Assembly: GCA_020441225.1 (NCBI GenBank)
Contig: JAGRMP010000467.1
Coordinates: forward strand, 379 to 9,249
DNA length: 8,871 nt
Source: Maritimibacter sp.
Lineage (GTDB): Bacteria > Pseudomonadota > Alphaproteobacteria > Rhodobacterales > Rhodobacteraceae
Direction of reading: 5' to 3'
The notes under the pieces were generated by a model that did no database searches, was not told the DNA's origin, and was given only the letters and a program-made list of their open reading frames with translations. A program made the position numbers and the translations under genes. Shown piece by piece: positions 1 to 6,720 of the stretch (positions are counted from its first letter, which is position 1; each line of letters starts with the position of its first letter).

Positions 1-3000
1 CTCGTGGGGCCGCTGGACCCGGACGCGCTGCGCCGGGCGCTGGAAAAGGTGATCGCCCGGCATGACGGGTTGCGCATGGTCTTTGCCCGCACCGGCGAGA
101 GCTTCGACATCCTCGACCCCTACGAGGTGCCGCTTGCGCTTCACGATGTGAGCGGTGAAGCCGATCCCCGGGCCGCGGCCAAACGGCTGATCGCCGAAGA
201 CGCCGCGCGCGAGATCGACATCGTCGCCGGGCCGCCGCTGCGCGCCTTCCTGATCCGGATCGACGCCGAAACCCATGTGCTGGTGATCGACGCCCACCAC
301 ATCGTCTGCGACGGCTGGTCCTACAACGTGCTGACCGACGACCTCGCGGCCTTCTACCGCGAAGCGGTGACCGGCACGCCTGCCGCGCTCGCCCCCGCGC
401 CCTCCTTTGCCGCCTTCGCCCAGGACAGCGCCCGGCGGCAGCCCTCGGCCGAGACCCGCGCCTTCTGGCAGGCGCAGTTCGCCGAGGTGCCGGAGCTTCC
501 GGAGCTCCCCACCGACCGTCCGCGCCCAGCGGTGAAATCCTACCGCGGCGATACCTGCACGGCCCATATCCCGGGTGACGTGATGCGGGCCGCCCGGAAA
601 GCCGGCGCCAAGCAAGGCTGCACCCTGTTCGCGACGCTGTTTGCGGGACTTCAGATCGTCATGAGCCGGCTCAGCGGCTCCGACGACGTGGTCCTCGGGG
701 TACCGACGGGCGGCCAGGCGCTGCTTGAAAACCAGAACCTGATCGGCCATTGCGTGAACTTCCTGCCGATCCGGGCGGCCCAGGCGCCGGGAGCCACGGT
801 CGCTCAGCATCTCGCCCATGTCAGCGACCAGGTGATGAACGCTTTCGAGCACCAGAACTACACGTTCGGCACGCTGGTGCGCGATCTCGACATCCCGCGC
901 TCGCTCAACCGCCTGCCGCTCACCGAGATCCAGTTCAACCTCGAACGGCTCGGTGAAAGCGTCGACATGGGACCGGTGCGCCTGACCGCCGCGCCAAACC
1001 CGAAAACCGCGGTGAACTTCGATCTGTTCTTCAACTTCGTCGAACGCCGTGACGGTCTGCGGGTCGACGTCGACTTCAACACCGATGTGTTCGATGCCGA
1101 GACCGTCCAGAGCTGGATCGGCCATATCGAAACCGTGCTCACCGAGATCGCCGCCGATATGGACCGGCCGGTGGCGGAGCTGCCGGTACAGACCGCCGAC
1201 CAGACCCGTTGGCTGGCCGACACGCTGAACCGCACCGAACGCCCGCTGCCCGAGATCCAGACCATCCACGGGCTGGTCGAAGCAAGCGCCGCCGCCTATC
1301 CCGACGACATCGCGCTCGCCTTCGGCGACCAGCAGATCAGCTATGCCGGGCTCATGGCGGGAAGCGACGCGATCGCCAAGGCACTGCAGGATCGCGACAT
1401 CGGCACCGGTGGCCGGGTCGCCGTTGCCCTGCCCCGCTCGATCCAATGCGTCGCTGCGCTGCTCGCCGTGATGAAGACCGGCAATGGCTATGTGCCGCTC
1501 GACCCGACCCAGCCGCCGGCGCGCCTGCGGATGATCCTCGAAAACGCCGATGTCTCGGCAATCATCCATGACCGGGACGCGCTGCCGGACTATGCGTCCG
1601 GGCTCGACCTCGCCTCGCTGCCGCTCGACAAGGCCGAGATCGGCGGCACCCCCGCCCCGGTCGAGACCAGCAGCGATGACAGCGCCTATGTCATGTTCAC
1701 CTCCGGCTCGACCGGCACGCCCAAAGGTGTCGAGATCAGCCACCGATCCGTGGTGAACCTGCTCACCTCGATGGCGCAAGAGCCGGGCTTCGGCGACAGG
1801 GACGTGCTGCTCGCGGTCACCACGACGATGTTCGACATCTCGGTGCTCGAGATGTTCCTGCCCTTGATCCGGGGCGGGCGCACGGTGATTGCGGCGCATG
1901 AAGACGTGCTCGACGGCTTCAAGCTGGTGGACCGGCTGAACCGGGGCGACATCACCCATATGCAGGCGACGCCCACGCTCTGGCAGATGGTGCTGGAAGC
2001 CGGCTTCGCGCCCGCGCCCGGCTTCACCATGCTGGCGGGCGGCGAGCCCCTGCCCGCCGACCTCGCGGCGAAGCTCACCGCTGGCGGCGCGACATTGTGG
2101 AATGTCTACGGACCCACCGAGACCACGATCTGGTCGGCAATCTCGCGGATCGAACCGGGCGCGCCCGTGACCATCGGCCACCCGGTCGCCAACACGACGC
2201 TCCATGTGCTGGGGCCGCAGGATCAGCTCCTGCCCGTGGGCGCGGTCGGCGAGCTCAACATCGGCGGCGCGGGGCTTGCCAAGGGCTACTTCCGGCGGGC
2301 CGACCTGACCGCGGGGGCGTTCCGCGACGTTGCGGTGAACGGCCGTACCGAACGGCTTTACCGCACCGGCGACCTCGCCCGGCGGCGCGCGGACGGCACC
2401 ATCCAGGTGCTGGGCCGCAACGACGGCCAGATCAAGCTGCGCGGGTTCCGCATCGAACTCGGCGAGGTCGAGACGGCGCTGCGCGGTCTCGACGGCGTCG
2501 CCAATGCGGCTGCGGCGCTCCGGCAATCGCCCCGGGGCGATGCCCAGCTCGTGGGTTACATCGTCTGCAAACCCGGCTGCGATCCCGCGCCCGAGACGTT
2601 GACGCTCGCGCTCACCGACCGCCTGCCCGGCTACATGGTGCCGAGCGCCTGGGTGTTCCTCAGCGCGTTGCCGCAGACCGCGAACGGCAAGCTCGACCGC
2701 AAGGCGCTGCCCGACCCGCAGGCCGCGGCGACGGTCACACCGTTGCATTCCGAGCCCAAATCGGCGACCGAGACCCAGATGGCCGAGATCTGGCGCGAGG
2801 TTCTGGGGCTCGACCGGATCAGTACGTCGCAGACGCTGTTCTCGCTCGGGGCGGATTCGCTCACGGTCTTCCGCATTGCCGCGCGGATGATCGACGCCGG
2901 GCTCAATCTCGAGGCGCGCCACCTGCTGCAATACCCGACGATCACCCAACTGGCCGCCTTCGCCGACAGCAACGGCGACGACCAGAGCGGGCCGAAGAAA

Positions 3001-3048
3001 CCGTCGCTCAAGGCCTACCGGCGCGACGCCCGGCGCGGAACGACCTGA
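1..3048 (+). CDS. Non-ribosomal peptide synthetase, C-terminal module C-A-T, partial at 5' end
   Basis: This is the last module of an NRPS, a cytoplasmic assembly-line enzyme. The frame is open to base 1, so the start lies upstream. Residues are counted from the codon at position 4. The condensation domain (about 1-400) has HHIVCDG at 98-104, a GHCVNFLP motif at 248-255 and HQNYTFGTLV at 283-292; its first ~40 residues are missing. The adenylation domain (about 415-900) has FTSGSTGTPKG at 565-575, YGPTETT at 702-708, YRTGDLA at 786-792 and the A10 lysine K896. Aligned by eye to GrsA, the ten pocket residues are D611 I612 L615 Q654 L677 G679 V701 I709 W710 K896. This differs at one position from the known glycine code DILQLGLIWK, so glycine is predicted. 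The carrier domain (about 920-985) has LGADSL with S952 as phosphopantetheine site. A basic tail ends the protein and no thioesterase follows, so release or transfer must occur in trans. Domain calls are firm; substrate and product are inferred. Confidence 0.95.
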   Translation, partial: LVGPLDPDALRRALEKVIARHDGLRMVFARTGESFDILDPYEVPLALHDVSGEADPRAAAKRLIAEDAAREIDIVAGPPLRAFLIRIDAETHVLVIDAHHIVCDGWSYNVLTDDLAAFYREAVTGTPAALAPAPSFAAFAQDSARRQPSAETRAFWQAQFAEVPELPELPTDRPRPAVKSYRGDTCTAHIPGDVMRAARKAGAKQGCTLFATLFAGLQIVMSRLSGSDDVVLGVPTGGQALLENQNLIGHCVNFLPIRAAQAPGATVAQHLAHVSDQVMNAFEHQNYTFGTLVRDLDIPRSLNRLPLTEIQFNLERLGESVDMGPVRLTAAPNPKTAVNFDLFFNFVERRDGLRVDVDFNTDVFDAETVQSWIGHIETVLTEIAADMDRPVAELPVQTADQTRWLADTLNRTERPLPEIQTIHGLVEASAAAYPDDIALAFGDQQISYAGLMAGSDAIAKALQDRDIGTGGRVAVALPRSIQCVAALLAVMKTGNGYVPLDPTQPPARLRMILENADVSAIIHDRDALPDYASGLDLASLPLDKAEIGGTPAPVETSSDDSAYVMFTSGSTGTPKGVEISHRSVVNLLTSMAQEPGFGDRDVLLAVTTTMFDISVLEMFLPLIRGGRTVIAAHEDVLDGFKLVDRLNRGDITHMQATPTLWQMVLEAGFAPAPGFTMLAGGEPLPADLAAKLTAGGATLWNVYGPTETTIWSAISRIEPGAPVTIGHPVANTTLHVLGPQDQLLPVGAVGELNIGGAGLAKGYFRRADLTAGAFRDVAVNGRTERLYRTGDLARRRADGTIQVLGRNDGQIKLRGFRIELGEVETALRGLDGVANAAAALRQSPRGDAQLVGYIVCKPGCDPAPETLTLALTDRLPGYMVPSAWVFLSALPQTANGKLDRKALPDPQAAATVTPLHSEPKSATETQMAEIWREVLGLDRISTSQTLFSLGADSLTVFRIAARMIDAGLNLEARHLLQYPTITQLAAFADSNGDDQSGPKKPSLKAYRRDARRGTT

Positions 3049-3051
3049 CCG

Positions 3052-3088
3052 AAAGAAACGCCCGCCCGCGGGGAACCGGGGCGGGCGC
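3052..3088 (-). terminator. GC-rich hairpin terminator between convergent genes
   Basis: CGCCCGCCC at 3059-3067 pairs with GGGCGGGCG at 3079-3087. The stem extends inward by three more pairs, with one bulged G, to a GGAA (GNRA-type) tetraloop at 3072-3075. Read on the minus strand, the stem is followed by TTTCTTTC (complement of 3051-3058), as expected for a Rho-independent terminator of the 3160-5247 gene. On the plus strand it lies 10 bases after the NRPS stop but has no T tract, so it may only weakly stop transcription from that side. Confidence 0.7.
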
Positions 3089-3159
3089 GCTGTGGTACCG
3101 TTACCGATCTGAACGCGGCTGCGCGGACATGGCCCACGCGGCGTCGGCGCCGGTCTCGT

Positions 3160-5247
3160 CTAGTCTTGCGGGGTCTGGTCCCGGTTCAGCCGTTGTGCCT
3201 TGGCATCGAGCACGCCGATGATCCGTTCAAAGCCCGACCGCATCAGCGAGTCGCCATGCCAGCCGTTGACCGGGTAGACCGCCGTGTCGGCGGACAGAAG
3301 CTCCGACCATCCCAGAACGCCGTCGCGCGGCACCAGGCCCTGCGAGAGGGTCACGAACAGCGCCACCTCGCCGTCATAGCGGTCGAAGGCATAGGCCCGC
3401 GTCTGCTTGACCAGCACGTCGACGGTATCGTCCACCAGAACCTCGGTTTCGTCCCGCGCCGGCCGGGCGGTGAGGCGTTCGATGAGCCGGGCGGCAAAGG
3501 CGTTCTTGCGCAGCACATCCGCCCAGCCGATCTCACCCTTGCGCCTCAGCCCGAGATAATACCGCAGCCGGCGGAACCGGATGCGCCAGCGGTCGTACTT
3601 GAGGGCGAGGCGCGAGAAGACCTTGCTCGCGCCGGGCGCCCAGGAATCGATCATCGCGACGAGGACCGTATCCTGCCCTTTGTCCTGAAGCCGCTGCGCG
3701 AGCCGGAGCCCGACCCGCCCGTCGACGCAGAGCCCGCAGAACATCATCGGGCGGCCTGCGTAGCGCGCGAGAACGGTGCCGAGCGCGTCGTCGACACCCT
3801 GGTCGAGGCCCACCGCTTCGAGCGTACCGAGCGCGTCATTGTCCGGCACGCTCAGGTTCGCCACGGCGCAATCGGACACCATGTTGCGCGCGAGCGACTG
3901 GAACATGAACGGCTGGTTCACGGTGATCAGCACCGGCGCGTCGGCGGAGGATTTGCGCAGTTCGACCAGCTCCCAGATCGGTCCCTGCGGCACCGGCGGC
4001 GCAACCGGCGCAGCCGGCGGCGGGGCAACCGGATCCGGAGCCGTGGTAACTGGCGCAGCCGGCGGGGCGGCGGCGGGGACGGCGGGCGGCGGCGCCTGGG
4101 GCTCCAACAGCTTCGCCGAAGGATCGACAATACCGGTCAGACCTTCGATCGTCGGATCGGCCAGGAAAGCGTAGAGGCTCGGGCGCCTGTCGAACTGCGC
4201 GCCCACCTTGGCCAGCATCCTCAGTGCAAGGACAGAATAGCCGCCGAGATCGAAGAAATTACCGGTGATGTCGGCGGGCGGAAGGCCGAGAACCTCGGCC
4301 CAGATCTGGCGCAGGCTCGCCGCAACATCGCGCGGCGCGGCCGCCGCGGCCGGGGCCTCGACCCCCAGCTTTTCGGCCAGCCGCCGGGTCAGGGTGCGAA
4401 ACTCCATGTCGGTCAGGAACCCCATGATCACCTCGGGCTCCGGCGGGCGGATGCCGAAATCCTCCAGCTTGCTCTCCAGCGGGGTCTCCGGGCAGAGCGT
4501 CACCAACTGGCGCGACAAGCGGATCTGGTCGGCCATCGTCACCAGCGTCTCGCGCCGCTTGGGCTGCTTTATTTCGTCCGCGCGCGCCAGCAGCGTGTCC
4601 AGGTCGCCGTATTCGTTGATCAGTAGCGCCGCGGTTTTCACGCCGATGCCGGGCGCGCCGGGGATATTGTCGACGCTGTCGCCGGCCAGCGCCTGCACAT
4701 CCACCACGCGCTCTGGCCCGACGCCGAATTTCTCGACCACCTCGGCGGGACCGATGATGCGATCCTTCATCGCATCCCACATCACCACATTGGGCCCGAC
4801 CAGCTGCATCAGATCCTTGTCCGAGGAAATGATCGTCACATCCCCCCCCGCCTCGACCGCCTGCCGGGTCAGCGTGGCAATAATGTCGTCGGCCTCATAG
4901 CCCTCGGTCTCGACGCAGGCGATGTTGAAAGCGCGCGTTGCCTCGCGGGTCAGCGGAAATTGCGGACGCAGATCCTCGGGCAACTCGGGGCGGTTGGCCT
5001 TGTAGTCGGGGAACAACGCGTTGCGAAAGGTTTTCGACGAATGGTCAAAGATCACGGCTACATGCGTCGCCGCCGTGCCGCCGTTCTTGCCCTCGGTATA
5101 CCGCAACAGCATGTTGCAAAACCCGGCCACCGCTCCGATCGGCAAGCCGTCGGATTTGCGCGTCAGCGGCGGCAGCGCGTGATACGCCCTGAAGATGAAC
5201 GCCGATCCGTCGATCAGATGCAGATGATCACCCTTGCCGAATGCCAT
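3160..5247 (-). CDS. Fusion: DNA polymerase I 5'-3' nuclease domain + NRPS carrier + thioesterase
   Basis: A 695-residue protein with an unusual domain order. Residues 1-297 match the 5'-3' nuclease (FEN) domain of bacterial Pol I, with the acidic metal ligands visible: D13, D68, E118/D120/D121, D143/D145 and D190/D193. The H3TH helix region follows at about 195-212. After an Ala/Pro linker (298-305) comes a carrier domain (about 306-375) with LGGYS, S338 being the phosphopantetheine site. A Pro/Ala spacer (383-422) leads to a thioesterase-like alpha/beta-hydrolase (about 424-685) with candidate triad C507 (in GLCVDG), D534 and H664. Cys replaces the usual Ser, and D509 replaces a usual Gly. 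A normal Pol I has about 900-930 residues; its proofreading and polymerase parts are absent here. The ATG at 5247 is chosen because the protein then begins as other Rhodobacterales PolA proteins do and AGGGAGG lies 7 bases upstream. Fusion by recombination or an assembly chimera are both possible; whether the protein works as either enzyme is unknown. Confidence 0.85.
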   Translation of the reverse strand: MAFGKGDHLHLIDGSAFIFRAYHALPPLTRKSDGLPIGAVAGFCNMLLRYTEGKNGGTAATHVAVIFDHSSKTFRNALFPDYKANRPELPEDLRPQFPLTREATRAFNIACVETEGYEADDIIATLTRQAVEAGGDVTIISSDKDLMQLVGPNVVMWDAMKDRIIGPAEVVEKFGVGPERVVDVQALAGDSVDNIPGAPGIGVKTAALLINEYGDLDTLLARADEIKQPKRRETLVTMADQIRLSRQLVTLCPETPLESKLEDFGIRPPEPEVIMGFLTDMEFRTLTRRLAEKLGVEAPAAAAAPRDVAASLRQIWAEVLGLPPADITGNFFDLGGYSVLALRMLAKVGAQFDRRPSLYAFLADPTIEGLTGIVDPSAKLLEPQAPPPAVPAAAPPAAPVTTAPDPVAPPPAAPVAPPVPQGPIWELVELRKSSADAPVLITVNQPFMFQSLARNMVSDCAVANLSVPDNDALGTLEAVGLDQGVDDALGTVLARYAGRPMMFCGLCVDGRVGLRLAQRLQDKGQDTVLVAMIDSWAPGASKVFSRLALKYDRWRIRFRRLRYYLGLRRKGEIGWADVLRKNAFAARLIERLTARPARDETEVLVDDTVDVLVKQTRAYAFDRYDGEVALFVTLSQGLVPRDGVLGWSELLSADTAVYPVNGWHGDSLMRSGFERIIGVLDAKAQRLNRDQTPQD
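3989..4098 (-). repeat. Proline/alanine-rich spacer with repeated GC-rich units
   Basis: This stretch encodes residues about 384-420 of the fusion protein, made almost wholly of Pro, Ala and Val, with PPAAPV appearing twice. At the DNA level the unit GGCGCAGCCGGCGG recurs (near 4009 and 4052). Such a segment is likely an extended, flexible tether between carrier and thioesterase. Copy number could vary between strains. Confidence 0.6.
4329..4357. other. Junction tract between polA-derived and NRPS-derived sequence
   Basis: All 29 bases are G or C. On the minus strand they encode the Ala/Pro linker at about residues 298-306 of the fusion protein. Upstream of it (higher coordinates) the protein reads as Pol I up to EFRTLTRRLAEKLGVEAP. 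Downstream it reads at once as a carrier domain (RQIWAEVLGL). The exact breakpoint cannot be fixed by eye because Pol I inter-domain linkers and NRPS linkers are both Ala/Pro-rich. Low complexity here would favour microhomology recombination, but also misassembly. Confidence 0.6.
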
Positions 5248-5254
5248 GTCGCCG

Positions 5255-5261
5255 CCTCCCT
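5255..5261 (-). promoter_or_regulatory. Shine-Dalgarno of the polA-NRPS fusion gene
   Basis: The minus strand reads AGGGAGG, separated by 7 bases from the ATG at 5247. This fixes the start. An in-frame ATG at 5346 would add 33 residues unlike Pol I and would begin inside the dispersed repeat at 5342-5372, so it is not used. Confidence 0.75.
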
Positions 5262-5341
5262 GCAAATCCCGCCTTCGGGTATCGCAGGAAGCCCGGCGCA
5301 TCACAACCATTGCCGCGCCGTCCCGTTCTGACTCCTGCGGC

Positions 5342-5372
5342 TTCATCTTGCCGAAAATACTCCCGCCGGAGG
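5342..5372 (-). repeat. Dispersed GAGTATTT..GGCAAGATGAA motif, copy 1
   Basis: On the minus strand this reads CTCCGGCGGGAG, then TATTTTCGGCAAGATGAA. The core (GAGTATTT, two or three variable bases, GGCAAGATGAA) recurs at 7700-7727. I recall the same motif as common between genes in Rhodobacteraceae genomes. Here it lies about 42-72 bases after the pirin stop and about 95-125 bases before the polA-fusion start. Confidence 0.6.
5354..5371 (-). terminator. Weak candidate terminator after pirin gene
   Basis: Within the dispersed motif the minus strand has a 4-bp stem CTCC/GGAG around loop GGCG, followed directly by TATTTT. The stem is short for a Rho-independent terminator. The position (about 43 bases past the pirin stop) fits, and the element may separate pirin from polA-fusion transcription. 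Confidence 0.35.
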
Positions 5373-5413
5373 CAACCGCCGATGCCGCCGGGCGCCCAAG
5401 CGGGCTCGTCGCC

Positions 5414-6316
5414 TCATCGGATGAATGTGCCGGCGTTCAGCTCCTTGAACGCCTGCTGCAACTCGGCGCGGGTGTTCATCACGATGGGGCCATGCCAGGC
5501 GACCGGCTCCTTGATCGGTTGCCCCGAGATCAGCAGGAACCGCATCCCCTCGGGTCCGGCCTGCACCACGATCTCGTCGCCCGTTCCGAACCGCACCAGC
5601 GTGCGGTTGCCGGTCTTGTCGCGGATGTTCAGCTCCTGCCCCGCGAATTCCTTTTCCACCTTGATCCCGACGGGTGCCGAAGCATCACGGAAAGTGCCCG
5701 ATCCCGCGAACACATAGGCCAGGGTGTTGGCATAGGTATCAACCGGAAGCACCCGGCGGGCGTTTGGCGGCACCGACACATCCAGAAACAGCGGATTCGC
5801 CGCCACGCCATCCACCGGGCCGGTCTTGCCCCAGAACGTGCCGGTAATGATCCGCACCGAGGTGCCGTCATCCTCGACCACGGTCTCGATGTCTCCGCGG
5901 CCCACGTCCTGATAGCGCGGTGCGGTCATCTTCAGCGCGCGCGGCAGGTTGGCCCAGAGCTGGAACCCGTGCATCTGCCCACGCGCGTTCCCCTTGGGCA
6001 TTTCCTGGTGCAAGATGCCCGACCCGGCCGTCATCCACTGCACCGACCCTGGCCCCAGCAAGCCCTTGTTGCCCAGAGAATCGCTGTGCTCGACGGTGCC
6101 TTCCAGCACGTAGGTGATGGTTTCGATTCCCCGGTGCGGGTGCCAGGGAAAACCGGGCTGGTAAAGATGCGGCGCGTCGTTGCGGAAATCGTCGAGCAGC
6201 AGGAACGGGTCGCTTTCCGCCGGATCGGCAAACCCGAAGGCCCGGTGCAAATGCACACCCGCGCCTTCCAGCGTGGGCTGGGCCTGGGACTGACCGGTCA
6301 CGGGGCGAAACGTCAT
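5414..6316 (-). CDS. Pirin family protein (cupin)
   Basis: A 300-residue cytoplasmic bicupin protein of the pirin family. The N-terminal cupin carries the pirin signature from about residue 57 (FPWHPHRGIETITYVLEG). The metal ligands of human pirin (H56, H58, H101, E103) correspond here to H59, H61, H103 and E105, so an Fe-type site is expected to be intact. The C-terminal cupin (about 170-290) is more divergent, as usual. Some bacterial pirins (E. coli YhhW) show quercetin 2,3-dioxygenase activity and others bind partner proteins; which applies here cannot be read from sequence. AGGAGGT lies just upstream of the ATG, and length matches the family. It sits on the same strand as the zinc-finger gene upstream (118-bp gap) and the polA fusion downstream (166-bp gap). 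No direct link to peptide synthesis is evident. Confidence 0.93.
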   Translation of the reverse strand: MTFRPVTGQSQAQPTLEGAGVHLHRAFGFADPAESDPFLLLDDFRNDAPHLYQPGFPWHPHRGIETITYVLEGTVEHSDSLGNKGLLGPGSVQWMTAGSGILHQEMPKGNARGQMHGFQLWANLPRALKMTAPRYQDVGRGDIETVVEDDGTSVRIITGTFWGKTGPVDGVAANPLFLDVSVPPNARRVLPVDTYANTLAYVFAGSGTFRDASAPVGIKVEKEFAGQELNIRDKTGNRTLVRFGTGDEIVVQAGPEGMRFLLISGQPIKEPVAWHGPIVMNTRAELQQAFKELNAGTFIR

Positions 6317-6434
6317 GGCAAGACCTCCTGTGGGCGTTCAACGCAAAAATGGCATCCGCCGTTCGAAAATCCAGCGCCCGGTGTGTGCGCGGCTGCACAG
6401 GAAGTGTTCACGCTCCTGCGCCCGGTGCCGGCGT

Positions 6435-6641
6435 TCAGTGCGCGTCGCCCGCACCCTCGGCCAGAACAAAGCGCGCGTCGCAATAGGGGCATTCCACCAT
6501 CCCCGTGTCATGCGAGATCGTCAGCCAGACACGCGGATGACCCAGCGCGCCCTCGCCACCGTCGCAGGCAATGCGGCGGGTGGTCACGGTGCGGGTCTCG
6601 GGGGCGTCATGGGCAGGGTGTGCAGACGGGCTGGCGGACAT
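6435..6641 (-). CDS. Small zf-CHCC zinc-finger domain protein
   Basis: A 68-residue protein with a C-x8-H-x15-C-x2-C pattern (C26, H35, C51, C54) within [15 protein letters not shown] and CPYCDARF. This is the zf-CHCC domain, shared with the complex I accessory subunit NDUFS6. In alphaproteobacteria the family occurs as small free-standing proteins, some linked to complex I; a zinc-binding role is likely but its target here is unknown. The first ~20 residues are low-complexity Ser/Ala/Pro. The ATG at 6641 is preferred because AAGGA lies 8 bases upstream; a longer reading from TTG at 6668 has no ribosome site. As I recall it, such a gene often lies close to polA in Rhodobacterales, which supports this being the native polA locus. 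Confidence 0.88.
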   Translation of the reverse strand: MSASPSAHPAHDAPETRTVTTRRIACDGGEGALGHPRVWLTISHDTGMVECPYCDARFVLAEGAGDAH

Positions 6642-6720
6642 CGGCGGTTTCCTTGTATCGGCGGGCAATTGGGCCTATGCGTGTGCGCCAGACAATACCC
6701 CATTGCCCGGCAGGAGCAAG
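6642..6720. promoter_or_regulatory. Divergent intergenic region, zf-CHCC / ABC ATPase
   Basis: These 79 bases separate two divergent genes and must carry the start signals of both unless the ABC gene is read from elsewhere. On the plus strand TTGGGC (6669-6674) and GACAAT (6691-6696) have a 16-base spacer, a poor sigma-70-like match. AGGAG at 6712-6716 is the ABC gene's ribosome site. I see no clear operator palindrome. Confidence 0.35.
6650..6654 (-). promoter_or_regulatory. Shine-Dalgarno deciding the zf-CHCC start
   Basis: AAGGA on the minus strand, 8 bases before the ATG at 6641. It favours the 68-residue product over a TTG-started 77-residue one. Confidence 0.55.

Noticed and set aside
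2097..3221. A 374-codon plus-strand frame overlapping the NRPS 3' end in another frame
   Set aside because: It overlaps the adenylation and carrier domains out of frame, is dominated by Arg/Ala/Pro, and has no recognisable domain.
3166..4626. A 486-codon open frame on the plus strand opposite the fusion gene
   Set aside because: It is antisense to a gene with clear domain motifs, its product is rich in Arg/Gly/His with no recognisable domain, and long shadow frames are expected at this GC content.
5248..5346. A 33-residue N-terminal extension of the polA fusion from the ATG at 5346
   Set aside because: The extension is unlike Pol I and begins inside the dispersed repeat, whereas the ATG at 5247 has a strong Shine-Dalgarno and a Pol I-like N-terminus.
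6374..6430. Direct repeat GCGCCCGGTG and small inverted repeat TGTGC/GCACA between the zinc-finger and pirin genes
   Set aside because: Ten-base repeats and 5-bp stems are common by chance at this GC content, and no T tract or operator-like symmetry supports a function.
6571..6720. Upstream in-frame extension of the ABC ATPase
   Set aside because: It would overlap the divergent zinc-finger gene and lacks ABC-like sequence; the ATG at 6721 has AGGAG at the right distance.
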